From positions 1 through 64,000 of the forward strand of contig NZ_LR588414.1 in the NCBI RefSeq assembly GCF_901447155.2: a DNA stretch of 64,000 nucleotides. Reading direction: 5' to 3'. The DNA is from Peptoniphilus catoniae. GTDB taxonomy: Bacteria; Bacillota; Clostridia; Tissierellales; Peptoniphilaceae. The notes beneath the pieces are model-generated. The model was not told the DNA's origin. It ran no database searches and worked only from the letters and a program-made list of their open reading frames with translations. Shown here in pieces: positions 43,411 to 53,700 of the stretch; positions within the stretch are counted from its first letter, which is position 1, and each line of letters begins with the position of its first letter. Both the position numbers and the translations under genes were made by a program.

Positions 43411-44759
43411 ATCACTTTTCAGCAAGAACTGCAGCAAGTCTTGGCATTGATATTATTTTAAAAAAGGTAAACAAAGAAAATCGTGAAGAGGAAATGGCAA
43501 AACTTGTCGATTTAATGCAAAAGTATATGGAAGATGATGATTTGGGAATCGACTATGATGATGTTAGAAGTATGGTCCGCGACAAGGACGGAGCCTTAAA
43601 CAAGTATCTTAACCGCGCCATTAATGAATTGGATCCTAATGTAATTAAAACAACTGTATTAAATTTAGGCTTTGAAGCAATGCTTACAGGTACTAAAATA
43701 ATGCATAAAATGAGAGAAATTCACCAGTGTAATATACCTTGGTTGATTTTAATGGATCCTACAAGCGCCTGCAATCTCCATTGTACAGGGTGCTGGGCTG
43801 CTGAATATGGAAACAAATTAAATCTTAGTTATGAAGAAATGTCCAATGTTGTAAAGCAAGGTAAGGAATTGGGAGTCTTTTTCTACATGTTTACAGGAGG
43901 AGAACCTTTAGTTAGAAAAGATGACCTTATTAAACTTTGTGAAGAGCATAGGGACTGCCAATTTTTAGCATTTACAAATGGAACTCTTGTGGATGAAGCC
44001 TTCTGTAAGGAGATGAAAAGAGTAGGCAATATGATGCTTGCCATAAGCCTTGAAGGATCTCCTGAAGTAAATGACCTTCGTCGTGGCGATGGTGTATATG
44101 GTAAAGTTATGAAGGCTATGGATCTTTTAAAAGAAAATGGGCTTATATTCGGAACTTCAATTTGTTATACTTCTAAAAATTGCGAGTCTGTAACAGAAAA
44201 GGAATTTATAGATCTTATGGTGGACAAGGGATGCCGTTATGCTTTGTATTTCCACTATATGCCTGTTGGTAATGACGCTTCTGTAGAGCTTTTACCAACA
44301 CCTGAACAAAGAGTAGCAACTAAAAATAGAATAAGAAAAATTAGAAATCTTAGAAGTGGAGAGGGTTTATTTACAATGGACTTTCAAAATGACGGAGAAT
44401 ATATGGGTGGTTGCATTGCCGGAGGTAGAAATTATTTTCATATCAATGCTAACGGAGATGCTGAACCTTGTGTATTTATCCACTACTCAGATGCAAATAT
44501 CCGCACTCACACTTTACTTGAGATTTTAAAGAGCCCTTTGTTTATGGCATACCATAACAATCAACCCTTTAACGAAAATCATTTAAGACCTTGTCCTATG
44601 TTGGAAAACCCGGAAATTTTGCAAAGATTAGTAAAAGAGACAGGTGTAAAATCAACAGATCTTCAGTCTCCCGAAAGTGCTGAACACTTATGTGGAAAAT
44701 GTGAGAAATATGCACAAAATTGGAAACCTTACGCCGATAAAATTTGGTATGAGAACTAA
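43398..44759 (+). CDS. Radical SAM protein with SPASM-like C-terminus
   Basis: 453 residues, AGGAGG SD. A helical N-terminal extension of about 110 residues precedes the radical SAM core with the cluster motif C125/C129/C132 (SACNLHCTGCW), FTGGEPLV, and AFTNGTLVD. The C-terminal third has several cysteines (GGCIAGG, EPCVF, RPCPM, HLCGKCEKY) like a SPASM auxiliary cluster domain. The substrate is unknown. Overlap with the DUF308 gene suggests that the two work together, perhaps at the membrane. Confidence 0.88.
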   Translation: MGNLNHFSARTAASLGIDIILKKVNKENREEEMAKLVDLMQKYMEDDDLGIDYDDVRSMVRDKDGALNKYLNRAINELDPNVIKTTVLNLGFEAMLTGTKIMHKMREIHQCNIPWLILMDPTSACNLHCTGCWAAEYGNKLNLSYEEMSNVVKQGKELGVFFYMFTGGEPLVRKDDLIKLCEEHRDCQFLAFTNGTLVDEAFCKEMKRVGNMMLAISLEGSPEVNDLRRGDGVYGKVMKAMDLLKENGLIFGTSICYTSKNCESVTEKEFIDLMVDKGCRYALYFHYMPVGNDASVELLPTPEQRVATKNRIRKIRNLRSGEGLFTMDFQNDGEYMGGCIAGGRNYFHINANGDAEPCVFIHYSDANIRTHTLLEILKSPLFMAYHNNQPFNENHLRPCPMLENPEILQRLVKETGVKSTDLQSPESAEHLCGKCEKYAQNWKPYADKIWYEN

Positions 44760-44795
44760 ATACAATAGATTTTAAAAAATTCCCTATTAGTGAAA

Positions 44796-44834
44796 AAGCA
44801 ATAAGGAAGTTGTAAAAAAACCTTATTGCTTCTT
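44796..44834 (+). terminator. Hairpin terminator after the radical SAM gene
   Basis: AAGCAATAAGG pairs with CCTTATTGCTT around a 14-base loop; TCTTTG follows, so it is weaker than the others. Confidence 0.6.
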
Positions 44835-44872
44835 TGCTGTTAAAGGAAAATATATATAAGAGAGGGATTAAA

Positions 44873-45574
44873 ATGGAAATTGAAGATATATATAGTAAAT
44901 TAACTGCAAATTTTCTTGAACAACTTAAGAATCAGAAAATTTCCGCAATAGTTAAAAAATCCATTCAACCCTACAAGGAGCTTATGAGCTACTATAAGTG
45001 CGCTATGATGGAGGTTGAAACTAAATTTACTGTTCTAAGCGAAGAACTGTCAATGCAGTATGACCGTAATCCTATTGAATCTATAAGGACCCGCTTAAAG
45101 TCTCCTGAGAGCATAAGAGAAAAGATGGTTCGAAAAGGATATCCTTTAACAGTAGACAGCATTGAAAAAAACCTACATGATATAGCAGGAGTTAGGGTAA
45201 TATGTTCCTTCCCTTCAGATATATATGCTTTAGCAGACTCTATTTTAGACCAGGATGATATTAAGCTAATTGAAAAAAAAGATTATATTAAAAATCCAAA
45301 GGCTAACGGATACAGAAGTCTGCATCTTATAATTGAAATACCTATTTTTTTACATGATCATAAAAAACTTATGAAGGTGGAGGTTCAGCTTAGGACCATA
45401 TCAATGGACTGGTGGGCAAGCTTGGAGCATAAAATCAGATATAAAAAGGGACTACCTAATTCCGATTTTATAGAAAAAGAGCTTATAGAGTGTGCGGAAA
45501 TGGGTTCTGCCATGGATGCCAGAATGGAAAGACTTCATAATATTGCAACTGAACTTATAGAAGAAAATCCTTAA
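44873..45574 (+). CDS. Small alarmone synthetase (RelQ-like GTP pyrophosphokinase)
   Basis: 233 residues from ATG 44873 (GAGAGGGAT SD); an upstream start at 44834 is less likely. RelA/SpoT synthetase motifs: RTRLKSPESIREKM, DIAGVRVICSF, KNPKANGYRSLHL and EVQLRTISMDWWASLEHKIRYK. There is no hydrolase, TGS or ACT domain, so it makes (p)ppGpp constitutively or by transcriptional control, as YjbM/YwaC in Bacillus. Confidence 0.93.
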   Translation: MEIEDIYSKLTANFLEQLKNQKISAIVKKSIQPYKELMSYYKCAMMEVETKFTVLSEELSMQYDRNPIESIRTRLKSPESIREKMVRKGYPLTVDSIEKNLHDIAGVRVICSFPSDIYALADSILDQDDIKLIEKKDYIKNPKANGYRSLHLIIEIPIFLHDHKKLMKVEVQLRTISMDWWASLEHKIRYKKGLPNSDFIEKELIECAEMGSAMDARMERLHNIATELIEENP

Positions 45575-45591
45575 TAATAGGAGCAAAAGAT

Positions 45592-46251
45592 ATGTCAAAA
45601 AAATTCAAAAAAATGCAAACAGTCGCCCTTATATCTTTTACCATGATTCTAGTGGTAATTTTTGTTGTCTTAGAGGGAAACATAACCATTAAAAACCTTA
45701 CCGAAAGTGTTTCAGGAAAGCCAATTGCTTCTGTTTTGCTTCTTCTTTTGCTGTTTGCAGTTAAAAGCTTATCTATTATAATTCCTTTACCTTCCCTATA
45801 CCTTGCAAGTGGTATGCTGTTTCCTCCCTTAACAGCTGTTTTTGCCAGTTATTTAGGTCTTGCAGTTACCCTTAGTATTCCATATTTTTTGGGACTATGG
45901 TCAGGCGGTGAAGGAATTGAGTATATTAAAAGTAAATACCCTAAAATAGAGAAAATTATAAAAATTCAAAAGAAAAATGAGTTTTTTGCAAGCTTTATTG
46001 TTAGAATCATAGGTTGGTTCCCTTGCGACATTATAAGCTTTTATTTTGGAGCCTGTAAAACTCCATATTACATATATATAACCTCATCTCTTATAGGATC
46101 TTCTATAGGAGTTATAACAAATACACTATTGGGGGATGTAATTTTAAATCCTTTATCATGGAAATTTGCTATTTTAACCTTAATAAAAATAGTAGTATCC
46201 ATATCCGCCTTTGGCGTGGCATATTTTTTAAATAAGGAAGATAAAATATAA
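45592..46251 (+). CDS. TVP38/TMEM64 (DedA-like) membrane protein
   Basis: 219 residues, about six helices. The SNARE-associated/VTT pattern is visible: PSLYLASGMLFPPLTAVFASYLGLAVTLSIPYFLG and FFASFIVRIIGWFPCDIISFYFGA. Members are likely lipid scramblases or transporters. 17 bases after the RelQ gene with AGGAGC, so probably cotranscribed. Confidence 0.88.
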   Translation: MSKKFKKMQTVALISFTMILVVIFVVLEGNITIKNLTESVSGKPIASVLLLLLLFAVKSLSIIIPLPSLYLASGMLFPPLTAVFASYLGLAVTLSIPYFLGLWSGGEGIEYIKSKYPKIEKIIKIQKKNEFFASFIVRIIGWFPCDIISFYFGACKTPYYIYITSSLIGSSIGVITNTLLGDVILNPLSWKFAILTLIKIVVSISAFGVAYFLNKEDKI

Positions 46252-46374
46252 AATTTTTAGAACCTATAGGAAAAGGGTTTTTAGGATTAATAAATTTATA
46301 TATCAATGAAATAAAGTCTAATTATCTGTATAATAAAAGTCTAGACATAAATAAATAACTGAAAGGATGAGAGA

Positions 46375-47247
46375 ATGAAGGTTGCAATATTAACAGATAC
46401 AAATAGTGGAATCAATGAGGATCAAGGGAAAGAACTGGGTGCCTACGTCCTCAATATGCCTATTTTTATTGATGGTGTCAGCTACTATCAGGATGCTGAT
46501 CTTACAGATTTTAAAATTTGCAAAATATTGGAAGAAGGAAGAAAAGTTACAACCTCTCAACCTTCCATGGGTCAGTTAATTGACAAGCTGGAATTTATTT
46601 TTAAAGAAGGATTTGAGGAGATTGTATATATTCCCATGTCAAGCAGTTTAAGCGGATCCTGTAATTCAGCAGCTATTATTGCAAATGATTATGACGGCAG
46701 AGTCCATGTTGTTGATAATCACAGAATATCTGTCACTCAAAAAGCTTCTGTTATAAAAGCACTGAAGATGGCGAAGAAAAAAATAAGAGGAAAAGAAATA
46801 GCTTCATACCTGGAAAAAGATGCCTGTAATTCTTCAATATATCTTACAGTAAGTGATCTGGACTTTCTTGAAAGAGGGGGAAGGATCACATCGTCGGCAG
46901 CTAAGGTTGCCAGTGTACTTAATATTAGACCGCTTCTTACAATTCAAGGAAAGAAAATAGATTCTTTTAGGAAGGTTAGAGGAAGTATTTATCGCACTCA
47001 AATAAAAATGATAGATGCAATTAAAACGGATATAGAAAAAAGATTTAATAGGGATGGTCTAAAGTCACTTAATATTGGTGTTGTAGGATTTGGAATTTCT
47101 AAAGATCAAGAAAAAGATTGGCTTAAAATAGCCAGAGAAGAATTTCCTGAGGTTGAGGTTTATTATGACCCTCTACCTATAAGTATAGGCATACATACAG
47201 GACCGGGGGCCTTTGGTATTGGAGTGTCTGCAGATTATGAAGACTGA
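46375..47247 (+). CDS. DegV family fatty-acid-binding protein
   Basis: 290 residues, GAAAGGATGAG SD. DegV signatures: the start ILTDTNSGINEDQGKEL, TSQPSMGQLIDKLE, the fatty-acid carboxylate-binding MSSSLSGSCNSA, VSDLDFLERGGRI and the C-terminal IHTGPGAFGIG. The family (FakB type) presents fatty acids to FakA kinase for phospholipid synthesis. No fakA is in the window. Confidence 0.95.
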   Translation: MKVAILTDTNSGINEDQGKELGAYVLNMPIFIDGVSYYQDADLTDFKICKILEEGRKVTTSQPSMGQLIDKLEFIFKEGFEEIVYIPMSSSLSGSCNSAAIIANDYDGRVHVVDNHRISVTQKASVIKALKMAKKKIRGKEIASYLEKDACNSSIYLTVSDLDFLERGGRITSSAAKVASVLNIRPLLTIQGKKIDSFRKVRGSIYRTQIKMIDAIKTDIEKRFNRDGLKSLNIGVVGFGISKDQEKDWLKIAREEFPEVEVYYDPLPISIGIHTGPGAFGIGVSADYED

Positions 47248-47332
47248 AAAATTTTTAAGGATTTTTATAAATGCTAATAGAAAACTTTTAATAGGAGACA
47301 GTGAAAAGTCATTGTTCTGTATAGGTTAATTT

Positions 47333-47959
47333 ATGTTTAAAAGACTTGCAATTATTCAAATAATACTTTTAACTTTTCAAGTTGTTTTATATTTCGGCTG
47401 TGAAAAATTTCAGCATAATCCTCATAATGTAGAAAGACCAATTGATAGGTATATTCCATTTATCCCGGCAACAGCTATAATTTATTCACTATGGTTTCCG
47501 CTAATAGCTGTCTATCCTATAGCTCTTTATTATTCAAGCCCTCTTCTTTATGAGAAGTATATGGTAATTATGGTAGTTGAGATTATTTTAAGTGTGCTGT
47601 GTTATTTAGTATATCCTACTACGTTTACAAGACCTGTGCCTCCTAATAGCCTTTGGGGAAAATCTATGAAGCTAATTTATAAGGCAAGCTACAAAGGGTT
47701 AAACTGTGCACCGAGTTTACACTGCTCTTCCTGCTTTTTAATAATATTTATTACCCTTACATGTCCTAATATGTCCCTTGCTCTTAGCCTTACTTTTGGT
47801 ATAATAGCTTTTTTAGTTGTAGTTTCTACACTTACTACAAAGCAGCATACTGTAATAGACCTTGTAAGTGCCTTGTTTTTGTTTATAGTTTGTCTTATTC
47901 TTTATAAATTTATTCCGGAAGGATGGTTTATACCGGTAATGAATTTTATAAAAGGCTAA
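47333..47959 (+). CDS. PAP2 superfamily phosphatase
   Basis: 208 residues, six helices. PAP2 motifs: RPVPPNSL region, PSLHCSS (motif 2) and TLTTKQHTVIDLV (motif 3 His/Asp). It dephosphorylates a membrane lipid phosphate such as phosphatidate or undecaprenyl pyrophosphate. The upstream site AGGTTAATTT is weak. Confidence 0.85.
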   Translation: MFKRLAIIQIILLTFQVVLYFGCEKFQHNPHNVERPIDRYIPFIPATAIIYSLWFPLIAVYPIALYYSSPLLYEKYMVIMVVEIILSVLCYLVYPTTFTRPVPPNSLWGKSMKLIYKASYKGLNCAPSLHCSSCFLIIFITLTCPNMSLALSLTFGIIAFLVVVSTLTTKQHTVIDLVSALFLFIVCLILYKFIPEGWFIPVMNFIKG

Positions 47960-48017
47960 TAATAAAAATTTTAAGGATATGGATTGATGAAAATTATAAC
48001 TTTATAAAATTTATTAT

Positions 48018-48043
48018 TTGTGAGATTTAATCTCACTTTTTCT
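48018..48043 (+). terminator. Terminator after the PAP2 gene
   Basis: GTGAGATT pairs with AATCTCAC (48020-48036, one-base loop plus breathing), then TTTTTCTTT. Confidence 0.82.
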
Positions 48044-48088
48044 TTGCCCTAAAGGTCAAAAATTTTGAGGAAAAGTTTAGCACACAGG

Positions 48089-48127
48089 CAAACATATGTT
48101 TACAAAACGTATGTTTGTTGTTATACT
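48089..48127 (+). promoter_or_regulatory. SOS promoter: two LexA boxes over a sigma-A promoter
   Basis: CAAACATATGTTTA (48089-48102) and AAAACGTATGTTTG (48104-48117) both resemble the Firmicute LexA box CGAAC-N4-GTTCG. The promoter TTTACA (48099-48104), a 17-base spacer and TATACT (48122-48127) lies within them. LexA binding would therefore block transcription until DNA damage. Confidence 0.78.
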
Positions 48128-48142
48128 TAAGTCGGTGATAGT

Positions 48143-49390
48143 ATGGATATAATAGAGAAGCTTCAAATACTAACAGATGCGGCAAAGTATGATGTGTCAT
48201 GTTCTTCCAGCAATTCTTCAAGAAAAAACAAGGGAGGCTTGGGAAGTGCCGACCCTGCCGGAATTTGTCATTCCTGGAGTGAAGATGGAAGGTGTATATC
48301 TCTTTTAAAGATTCTCTTTACAAATAAGTGCATATATAACTGCGATTATTGCATAAACAGAAGGGAAAATTTACAAAAAAGAGCCGAGTTCAGTCCTGAG
48401 GAGGTAGCCTACCTTACAATAAATTTTTACAAGAGAAATTACATAGAAGGTCTTTTTTTATCCAGTGGAGTTATAAGGTCTCCTGATTACACTATGGAAA
48501 GGCTTATAGAGGTAGCGAAGATTTTAAGATTTAAGGAAAATTTCAACGGCTATATACATATGAAGTCCATACCGGGATGCTCCGAGGAACTTATAAAGGA
48601 ATTGGGAAATTTAGTGGACAGAATGAGTATTAATATAGAGCTTCCTACAAGTAGATCCTTGGCTTTACTTGCACCGGACAAGTCCTATAATAAAATCTTA
48701 AGTCCCATGAAATATATATCAGAGGAATCGGAAAAAAATATTAGCGACAGAAGGAAGTATAAAAACGCTCCTAAGTTTGTAAGAGCCGGACAGACAACTC
48801 AAATGATAGTAGGGGCTGCAGATGAAAGTGATCTTACTATAATAGACAGGGCGGAGAAATTATACAATGCTTTTAAAATGAAGAGAGTTTATTATTCAGC
48901 CTTTATACCTGTAAGCACTTCTACTTTAACAGCTAAAATAAAAACACCTCCCTTACTTAGGGAACATAGGATTTATCAGGCGGACTTTCTAATGAGGTTT
49001 TACGGATTTCATTCAAACGACCTACTGGACCTGTCAAATCCTTATTTTGATTTGAAGCTGGATCCTAAAATCAACTGGGCTATAGAGCATATAGAAAGAT
49101 TTCCCATAGAAATAAACAGAGCAACCTATGAAGAACTTTTAAAGGTACCCGGCTTTGGTAGAACCTATGCTAAAAGAATTATTAATTCAAGAAAATTTGC
49201 AGCCTTGTCCTACGATGATCTTAGACTATTAAAAATTTCGACAAAAAGAGCAGCAAATTTTATAACTGTTGGAGGCGTTTATAGGGGAATAAACTTCAGT
49301 TCCAAGGAAGGATTGAAATTTCATTTAAAGGACAATAACGGATTTGTTCAAATGGATTTTTTAGGTGGCAGAGATGAATTATATATATGA
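48143..49390 (+). CDS. Radical SAM DNA repair/modification candidate (TIGR03916-like)
   Basis: 415 residues, GGTGAT SD. Cluster motif C63/C67/C70 in NKCIYNCDYC; the conserved N-terminal region AKYDVSCSSSNSSRK and GICHSWSEDGRCISLLK is typical of the family that always occurs with a DUF4130/uracil-DNA-glycosylase-linked partner. A helix-hairpin-helix region (LLKVPGFGRTYAKRIINSRKF, about 330-350) suggests DNA binding. The partner gene follows with a 17-base overlap. The chemistry is unknown. LexA boxes upstream place it in the SOS response, which supports a repair role. Confidence 0.88.
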   Translation: MDIIEKLQILTDAAKYDVSCSSSNSSRKNKGGLGSADPAGICHSWSEDGRCISLLKILFTNKCIYNCDYCINRRENLQKRAEFSPEEVAYLTINFYKRNYIEGLFLSSGVIRSPDYTMERLIEVAKILRFKENFNGYIHMKSIPGCSEELIKELGNLVDRMSINIELPTSRSLALLAPDKSYNKILSPMKYISEESEKNISDRRKYKNAPKFVRAGQTTQMIVGAADESDLTIIDRAEKLYNAFKMKRVYYSAFIPVSTSTLTAKIKTPPLLREHRIYQADFLMRFYGFHSNDLLDLSNPYFDLKLDPKINWAIEHIERFPIEINRATYEELLKVPGFGRTYAKRIINSRKFAALSYDDLRLLKISTKRAANFITVGGVYRGINFSSKEGLKFHLKDNNGFVQMDFLGGRDELYI

Positions 49391-50132
49391 TGGCAGCTTT
49401 GAAGGGTTTTTAACGGCAATATTTGATTCTTATCCCTATATAGAAAAGGCATCTATTGCAAGGCAGAGGGATCAGTTAAATTTTTTTAAAGATTCTATAT
49501 TTATAGCAACTGACGAGGAAAAGGCAAAAAGAGTTGCCGAAGCAATTTCACAAAAATTGTCTAATACCTTCTATAGGGACTTGAAATTATCATTTTTATC
49601 CAAGGAAGAGGACAAGGAAACAGTTGCAGCGAGAGTTGTAAAAAATACCTTTAAATTCGGTTTGACCTATCTTTTAAGTTCAGAAAAAAATGCAGTTGAT
49701 TTTAGATCTATGGTTAAAAATATCAGGTCTGAAAATCATAGTTACAAGGGTCTTTTAAGGTTTTCTAAATTAAAAAATGGATTTTTATTTGCTAAAATAA
49801 GACCTGAAAATGATCTTATAGAAATTTTACTTCCACATTTTATTGATAGGCTTGTTAATGAAAAATTTATAATTTATGACGAGGGAAGAAAAAAGTGTGT
49901 AATTTATTATAAAGGTGAGTATAGAATTTTTGAAATTGATAATATAAATATAGATTATGATAGTAGCGAAGAATTAATAACTCAAGCATGGATAAATTTT
50001 TATAATAGTGTTACTATTATAGATAGACGCAATTTAAATTTAATGAAGGCTAATATGCCCATTAGGTATTGGGAATATTTGCCTGAAAGGAGAAGTACTA
50101 ATGAAAGAATTAAAAGGAACAAAGACAGCTGA
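49374..50132 (+). CDS. DUF4130 (TIGR03915-like) putative DNA repair protein
   Basis: 252 residues from ATG 49374, which has AGGTGG upstream; GTG 49365 would add MAE. N-terminal NYIYDGSFEGFLTAIF and C-terminal WINFYNSVTIIDRRNLNLMKANMPIRYWEYLPE match the DUF4130 family, which pairs with the radical SAM protein and in many species is fused to or beside a uracil-DNA-glycosylase domain. No UDG domain is present in this chain. Its last 11 codons overlap the start of rubrerythrin by 32 bases. Confidence 0.85.
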   Translation: MNYIYDGSFEGFLTAIFDSYPYIEKASIARQRDQLNFFKDSIFIATDEEKAKRVAEAISQKLSNTFYRDLKLSFLSKEEDKETVAARVVKNTFKFGLTYLLSSEKNAVDFRSMVKNIRSENHSYKGLLRFSKLKNGFLFAKIRPENDLIEILLPHFIDRLVNEKFIIYDEGRKKCVIYYKGEYRIFEIDNINIDYDSSEELITQAWINFYNSVTIIDRRNLNLMKANMPIRYWEYLPERRSTNERIKRNKDS

Positions 50133-50685
50133 AAACCTTATGAAGTCTTTTGCCGGAGAATGTCAAGCAGCAACAAGATATACTTACTATGCAAACCAAG
50201 CAAAAAAAGATAAGTATATCCAAATTTCAAAAATATTTGAAGAAACTTCAAGAAACGAAGTTGCTCACGCAAAGAGATTTTTCAAGTTTTTAAACAAGGA
50301 CCTTGACGGAGAAGCAATAGAAATAACTGCAGGTTTTCCTGTACATCTAGGTGATACACTTTCAAATCTTAAAGCTGCAGCTGCAGGTGAAAATGAAGAA
50401 CATTCATCAATGTATCCTGAATTTGAAAAGGTAGCAAGAGAAGAAGGCTTTGAAGAAATAGCTAAGGTATTCCATGAAGTAGCTGAAGTTGAAGAAGCTC
50501 ACGAAAAAAGATATTTAAAGCTTGCTAAAAACATTGAAGAAGGAAAGGTTTGGAAGAAGGACGAAGTTGTTCTTTGGAAATGTAACAACTGCGGTTATAT
50601 ACATGAAGGTAAAGAAGCACCTGAAATATGTCCTGCTTGTGCTCATGGTAGAGAACACTTTGAATTATTTAAGGAAACTTATTAA
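50101..50685 (+). CDS. rbr: Rubrerythrin
   Basis: 194 residues, GAAAGGAG SD inside the previous gene. Ferritin-like di-iron domain (FAGECQAATRYTYYA, ETSRNEVAHAKRFF, AAGENEEHSSMYPEF, EVAEVEEAHEKRY) followed by a rubredoxin-like domain with WKCNNCGY and CPACAHG. It reduces hydrogen peroxide in anaerobes. Normal length. The 32-base overlap with the SOS-controlled DUF4130 gene could let it share that transcript in addition to any promoter of its own. Confidence 0.97.
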   Translation: MKELKGTKTAENLMKSFAGECQAATRYTYYANQAKKDKYIQISKIFEETSRNEVAHAKRFFKFLNKDLDGEAIEITAGFPVHLGDTLSNLKAAAAGENEEHSSMYPEFEKVAREEGFEEIAKVFHEVAEVEEAHEKRYLKLAKNIEEGKVWKKDEVVLWKCNNCGYIHEGKEAPEICPACAHGREHFELFKETY

Positions 50686-50715
50686 TAGTAAAATAAATTT
50701 AAATAAAGGCATAAG

Positions 50716-50753
50716 AAAACCTCGGTTAGCTTTAAGGCTGCCGAGGTTTTTTA
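50716..50753. terminator. Bidirectional terminator between rubrerythrin and pyc
   Basis: AAAACCTCGG pairs with CCGAGGTTTT; it serves both convergent units. Confidence 0.9.
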
Positions 50754-50759
50754 TATACT

Positions 50760-53700
50760 TTATTGTTCAAGAGTTGCTACGAGTTGACCGCTTTCCACCA
50801 TGTCATTTACATTGACAAGTACTTGAGCGATTTTTCCGTCTGCATTGGTAATTATATTTGTTTCCATTTTCATGGCTTCTATTACCATAAGAGTATCCCC
50901 CGCTTTAACCTCTGAACCCTCTTTAACATTAATACTTACAATTTTTCCCGGAATAGATGAACCTATTTCTCCCGGCTCATTAGGGTCTGCAAATCTTACT
51001 TGAATCTTATTTACGTTTTTATTACTTGAGGATTTATCTTCTATTTTTACAATTCTTCTGTTGCCGTTTATTTCAAAGGTAACATTTCTAAATCCTTCAT
51101 CGTCGATTTTACCTATTTCAATTAGGGAAACAATTAAATTTTTACCCTCGTCTATAGGAATTACTATGGATTCATTTTCCATAAGTCCATGGAAAAATAC
51201 ACTTGATGGCATTCTCCAAAGGTCTCCGTTTTCTTTTCTAAACTTCAAATAGTCTTCAAAGACTTTGGGATAAAGAGCATAGCCTAAAAGGTCATCTTCT
51301 TTTGCATCTATATGGTATTTATCATCAAGATATTTTTTATCTTTTTCAAAGTCTTCATCTTCCAGTAAAAGTCCTGCACGAACTGTAATGGGTTTTTCAT
51401 TTTTAAGAACTATTTTTTGAAGTTCCTTGGGGAATCCGCCAAGAGGTTGACCCATCATACCTCTAAAATAACTTTTTACTGAATCGGGATAGTCGAGATT
51501 TTTACCCTCTTCAAGAATATTTTCAGGAGTAAGGTTATTTTGAACCATAAATATGGCGAAGTCACCGACCATCTTTGATGAAGGTGTAACCTTTACTATA
51601 TCTCCAACCATATCGTTTACGCCCTTATACATTTCAAGAACTTTTTTAAATTTATATCCTAAGCCAAAGCTTTCAACTTGTGGTTTAAAGTTTGAATACT
51701 GGCCTCCCGGGATTTCGTATTTGTATATTTCAGTAGTACCTGATTTTAAGTCTGATTCAAAATCTGAATAAACAGGTCTTACTGTATTCCAATACTTATT
51801 AATATCCTCGATTTTATCAAGGTCCATACCTGTATCTCTGTCGGTATTTTGTAAAGCCGCAACAACTGAATTAAGGGCCGGTTGTGATGTAAGTCCGCTC
51901 ATGGCGTTAATTGCCACATCCACTATATCAACGCCTGCTTCTGCAGCCATTAAAACTGATGCTACGCCGTTTCCTGTAGTGTCGTGAGTGTGAAGGTGTA
52001 TAGGGATAGAAATTTCATTTTTAAGAGCCTTAATGAGTTTCCTTGCAGCATAGGGTTTTAAAAGACCTGACATATCTTTTATAGCAAGAATATGGCAGCC
52101 TGTTTTTTCTATCTCTTTTGCAAGGTCAACATAGTATTTTAAGTTATACTTATCTCTATTTTCGTTTAAAATATCTCCTGTATAACAAATGGTGCCTTCT
52201 GCAATTTTACCGTTATTTAAGACTTCGTCAATGGACAGTCTCATATTTTCCAGCCAGTTAAGAGAGTCGAATACCCTAAAGACATCTACGCCTTCTTCTG
52301 CTGAGTGTTTAATAAATCTTTTAACTACATTGTCCGGATAATTTGTGTATCCTACTGTGTTATTGCCTCTAAGAAGCATTTGAGTTAAAATATTAGGCAT
52401 TTTTTCTCTAAGGAGTCTTAATCTTTCCCAAGGGTCCTCGTGTAAAAATCTGTAAGCCACATCAAAGGTAGCTCCACCCCACATTTCACTTGAAAAAAGC
52501 TCCTTCATGTTGTTGTTGGTAGCCTCTGCGATTTTTAACATATCTGTAGTTCTGACTCTTGTTGCCATAAGGGATTGGTGAGCATCTCTCATGGTAGTAT
52601 CTGTGATTAAAATTCTCTTTTGATCAAGAATCCATTTAGAGAATTTGTCAGCACCCATTTCATCAAAAAGCTGTTTAGTTCCCTTAAAGCCCTCTAGGTT
52701 CTTTTCATTTACCTGGGGAATTACCGGAACATCATAAATTCTGTCCTTTTTATTGGGACCGTTTACTACTATTTCTCCAATATAGTTCATAAGTCTAAGC
52801 TCGGCATCGGGCTTTGTAACTATTTCAAAAAGCTCCGGATGGGCTTCCAAAAATCCTGTATCACATTCTCCTAATCTGAATTCTTTTGAGTTTAATACAT
52901 TAAGGATAAAGCCTGTATTGGTTTTTACTCCTGAAACCTTTATTTCCCTTACAGCTCTTAGAGCCTTACTTATAGTATCTTTCCAAGTTCTGCCGTAGGC
53001 TATAACCTTTACTAAAAGTGAATCATAATAGGGAGTAATAATAGAGCCAGCAAAGGCATTTCCTCCGTCAAGTCTTACTCCAAAGCCTGAGCTTGATTGA
53101 TATTTTGTAATTCTTCCTGTGTCAGGAGCAAAGTTGTTTAAAGGATCCTCAGTAGTTACACGACATTGGATAGCATAACCTGAAAGTTGTATTGATTCTT
53201 GAGATTTAATTCCTATTTCATCACTGTCAAGCCTATATCCTTCAGCCACCCTTATCATTGATTGAATAAGGTCAATTCCCGTTACCATTTCAGTAACTGT
53301 ATGTTCAACCTGGATTCTGGCATTTACTTCTATAAAGTAGTGGTTGCCATGTTTATCCACAAGAAACTCAACTGTGCCGGCGGACTTGTACTTTAAGGAC
53401 CTGGCAATTTTTAATGCGTCTTTTAAAATTTCATCTACAACCTTAGGATCTACTGAAAAGGCCGGAGTAAATTCTATAACTTTTTGGTGTCTTCTTTGAA
53501 TGGAGCAGTCCCTTTCATAAAGGTGGACTACATTTCCGTAGGCATCTCCTAAAATTTGTACCTCAATATGCTTAGGACTTTCTAAGTATTTTTCTACAAA
53601 TATAGCGTCATTGCCGAAGGCCTTGGCAGCTTCATTTTTAGCTGAATGAAATTTTTCCAGAAGTTCATTTTCATTTCTTACTATTCTCATTCCTCTTCCG

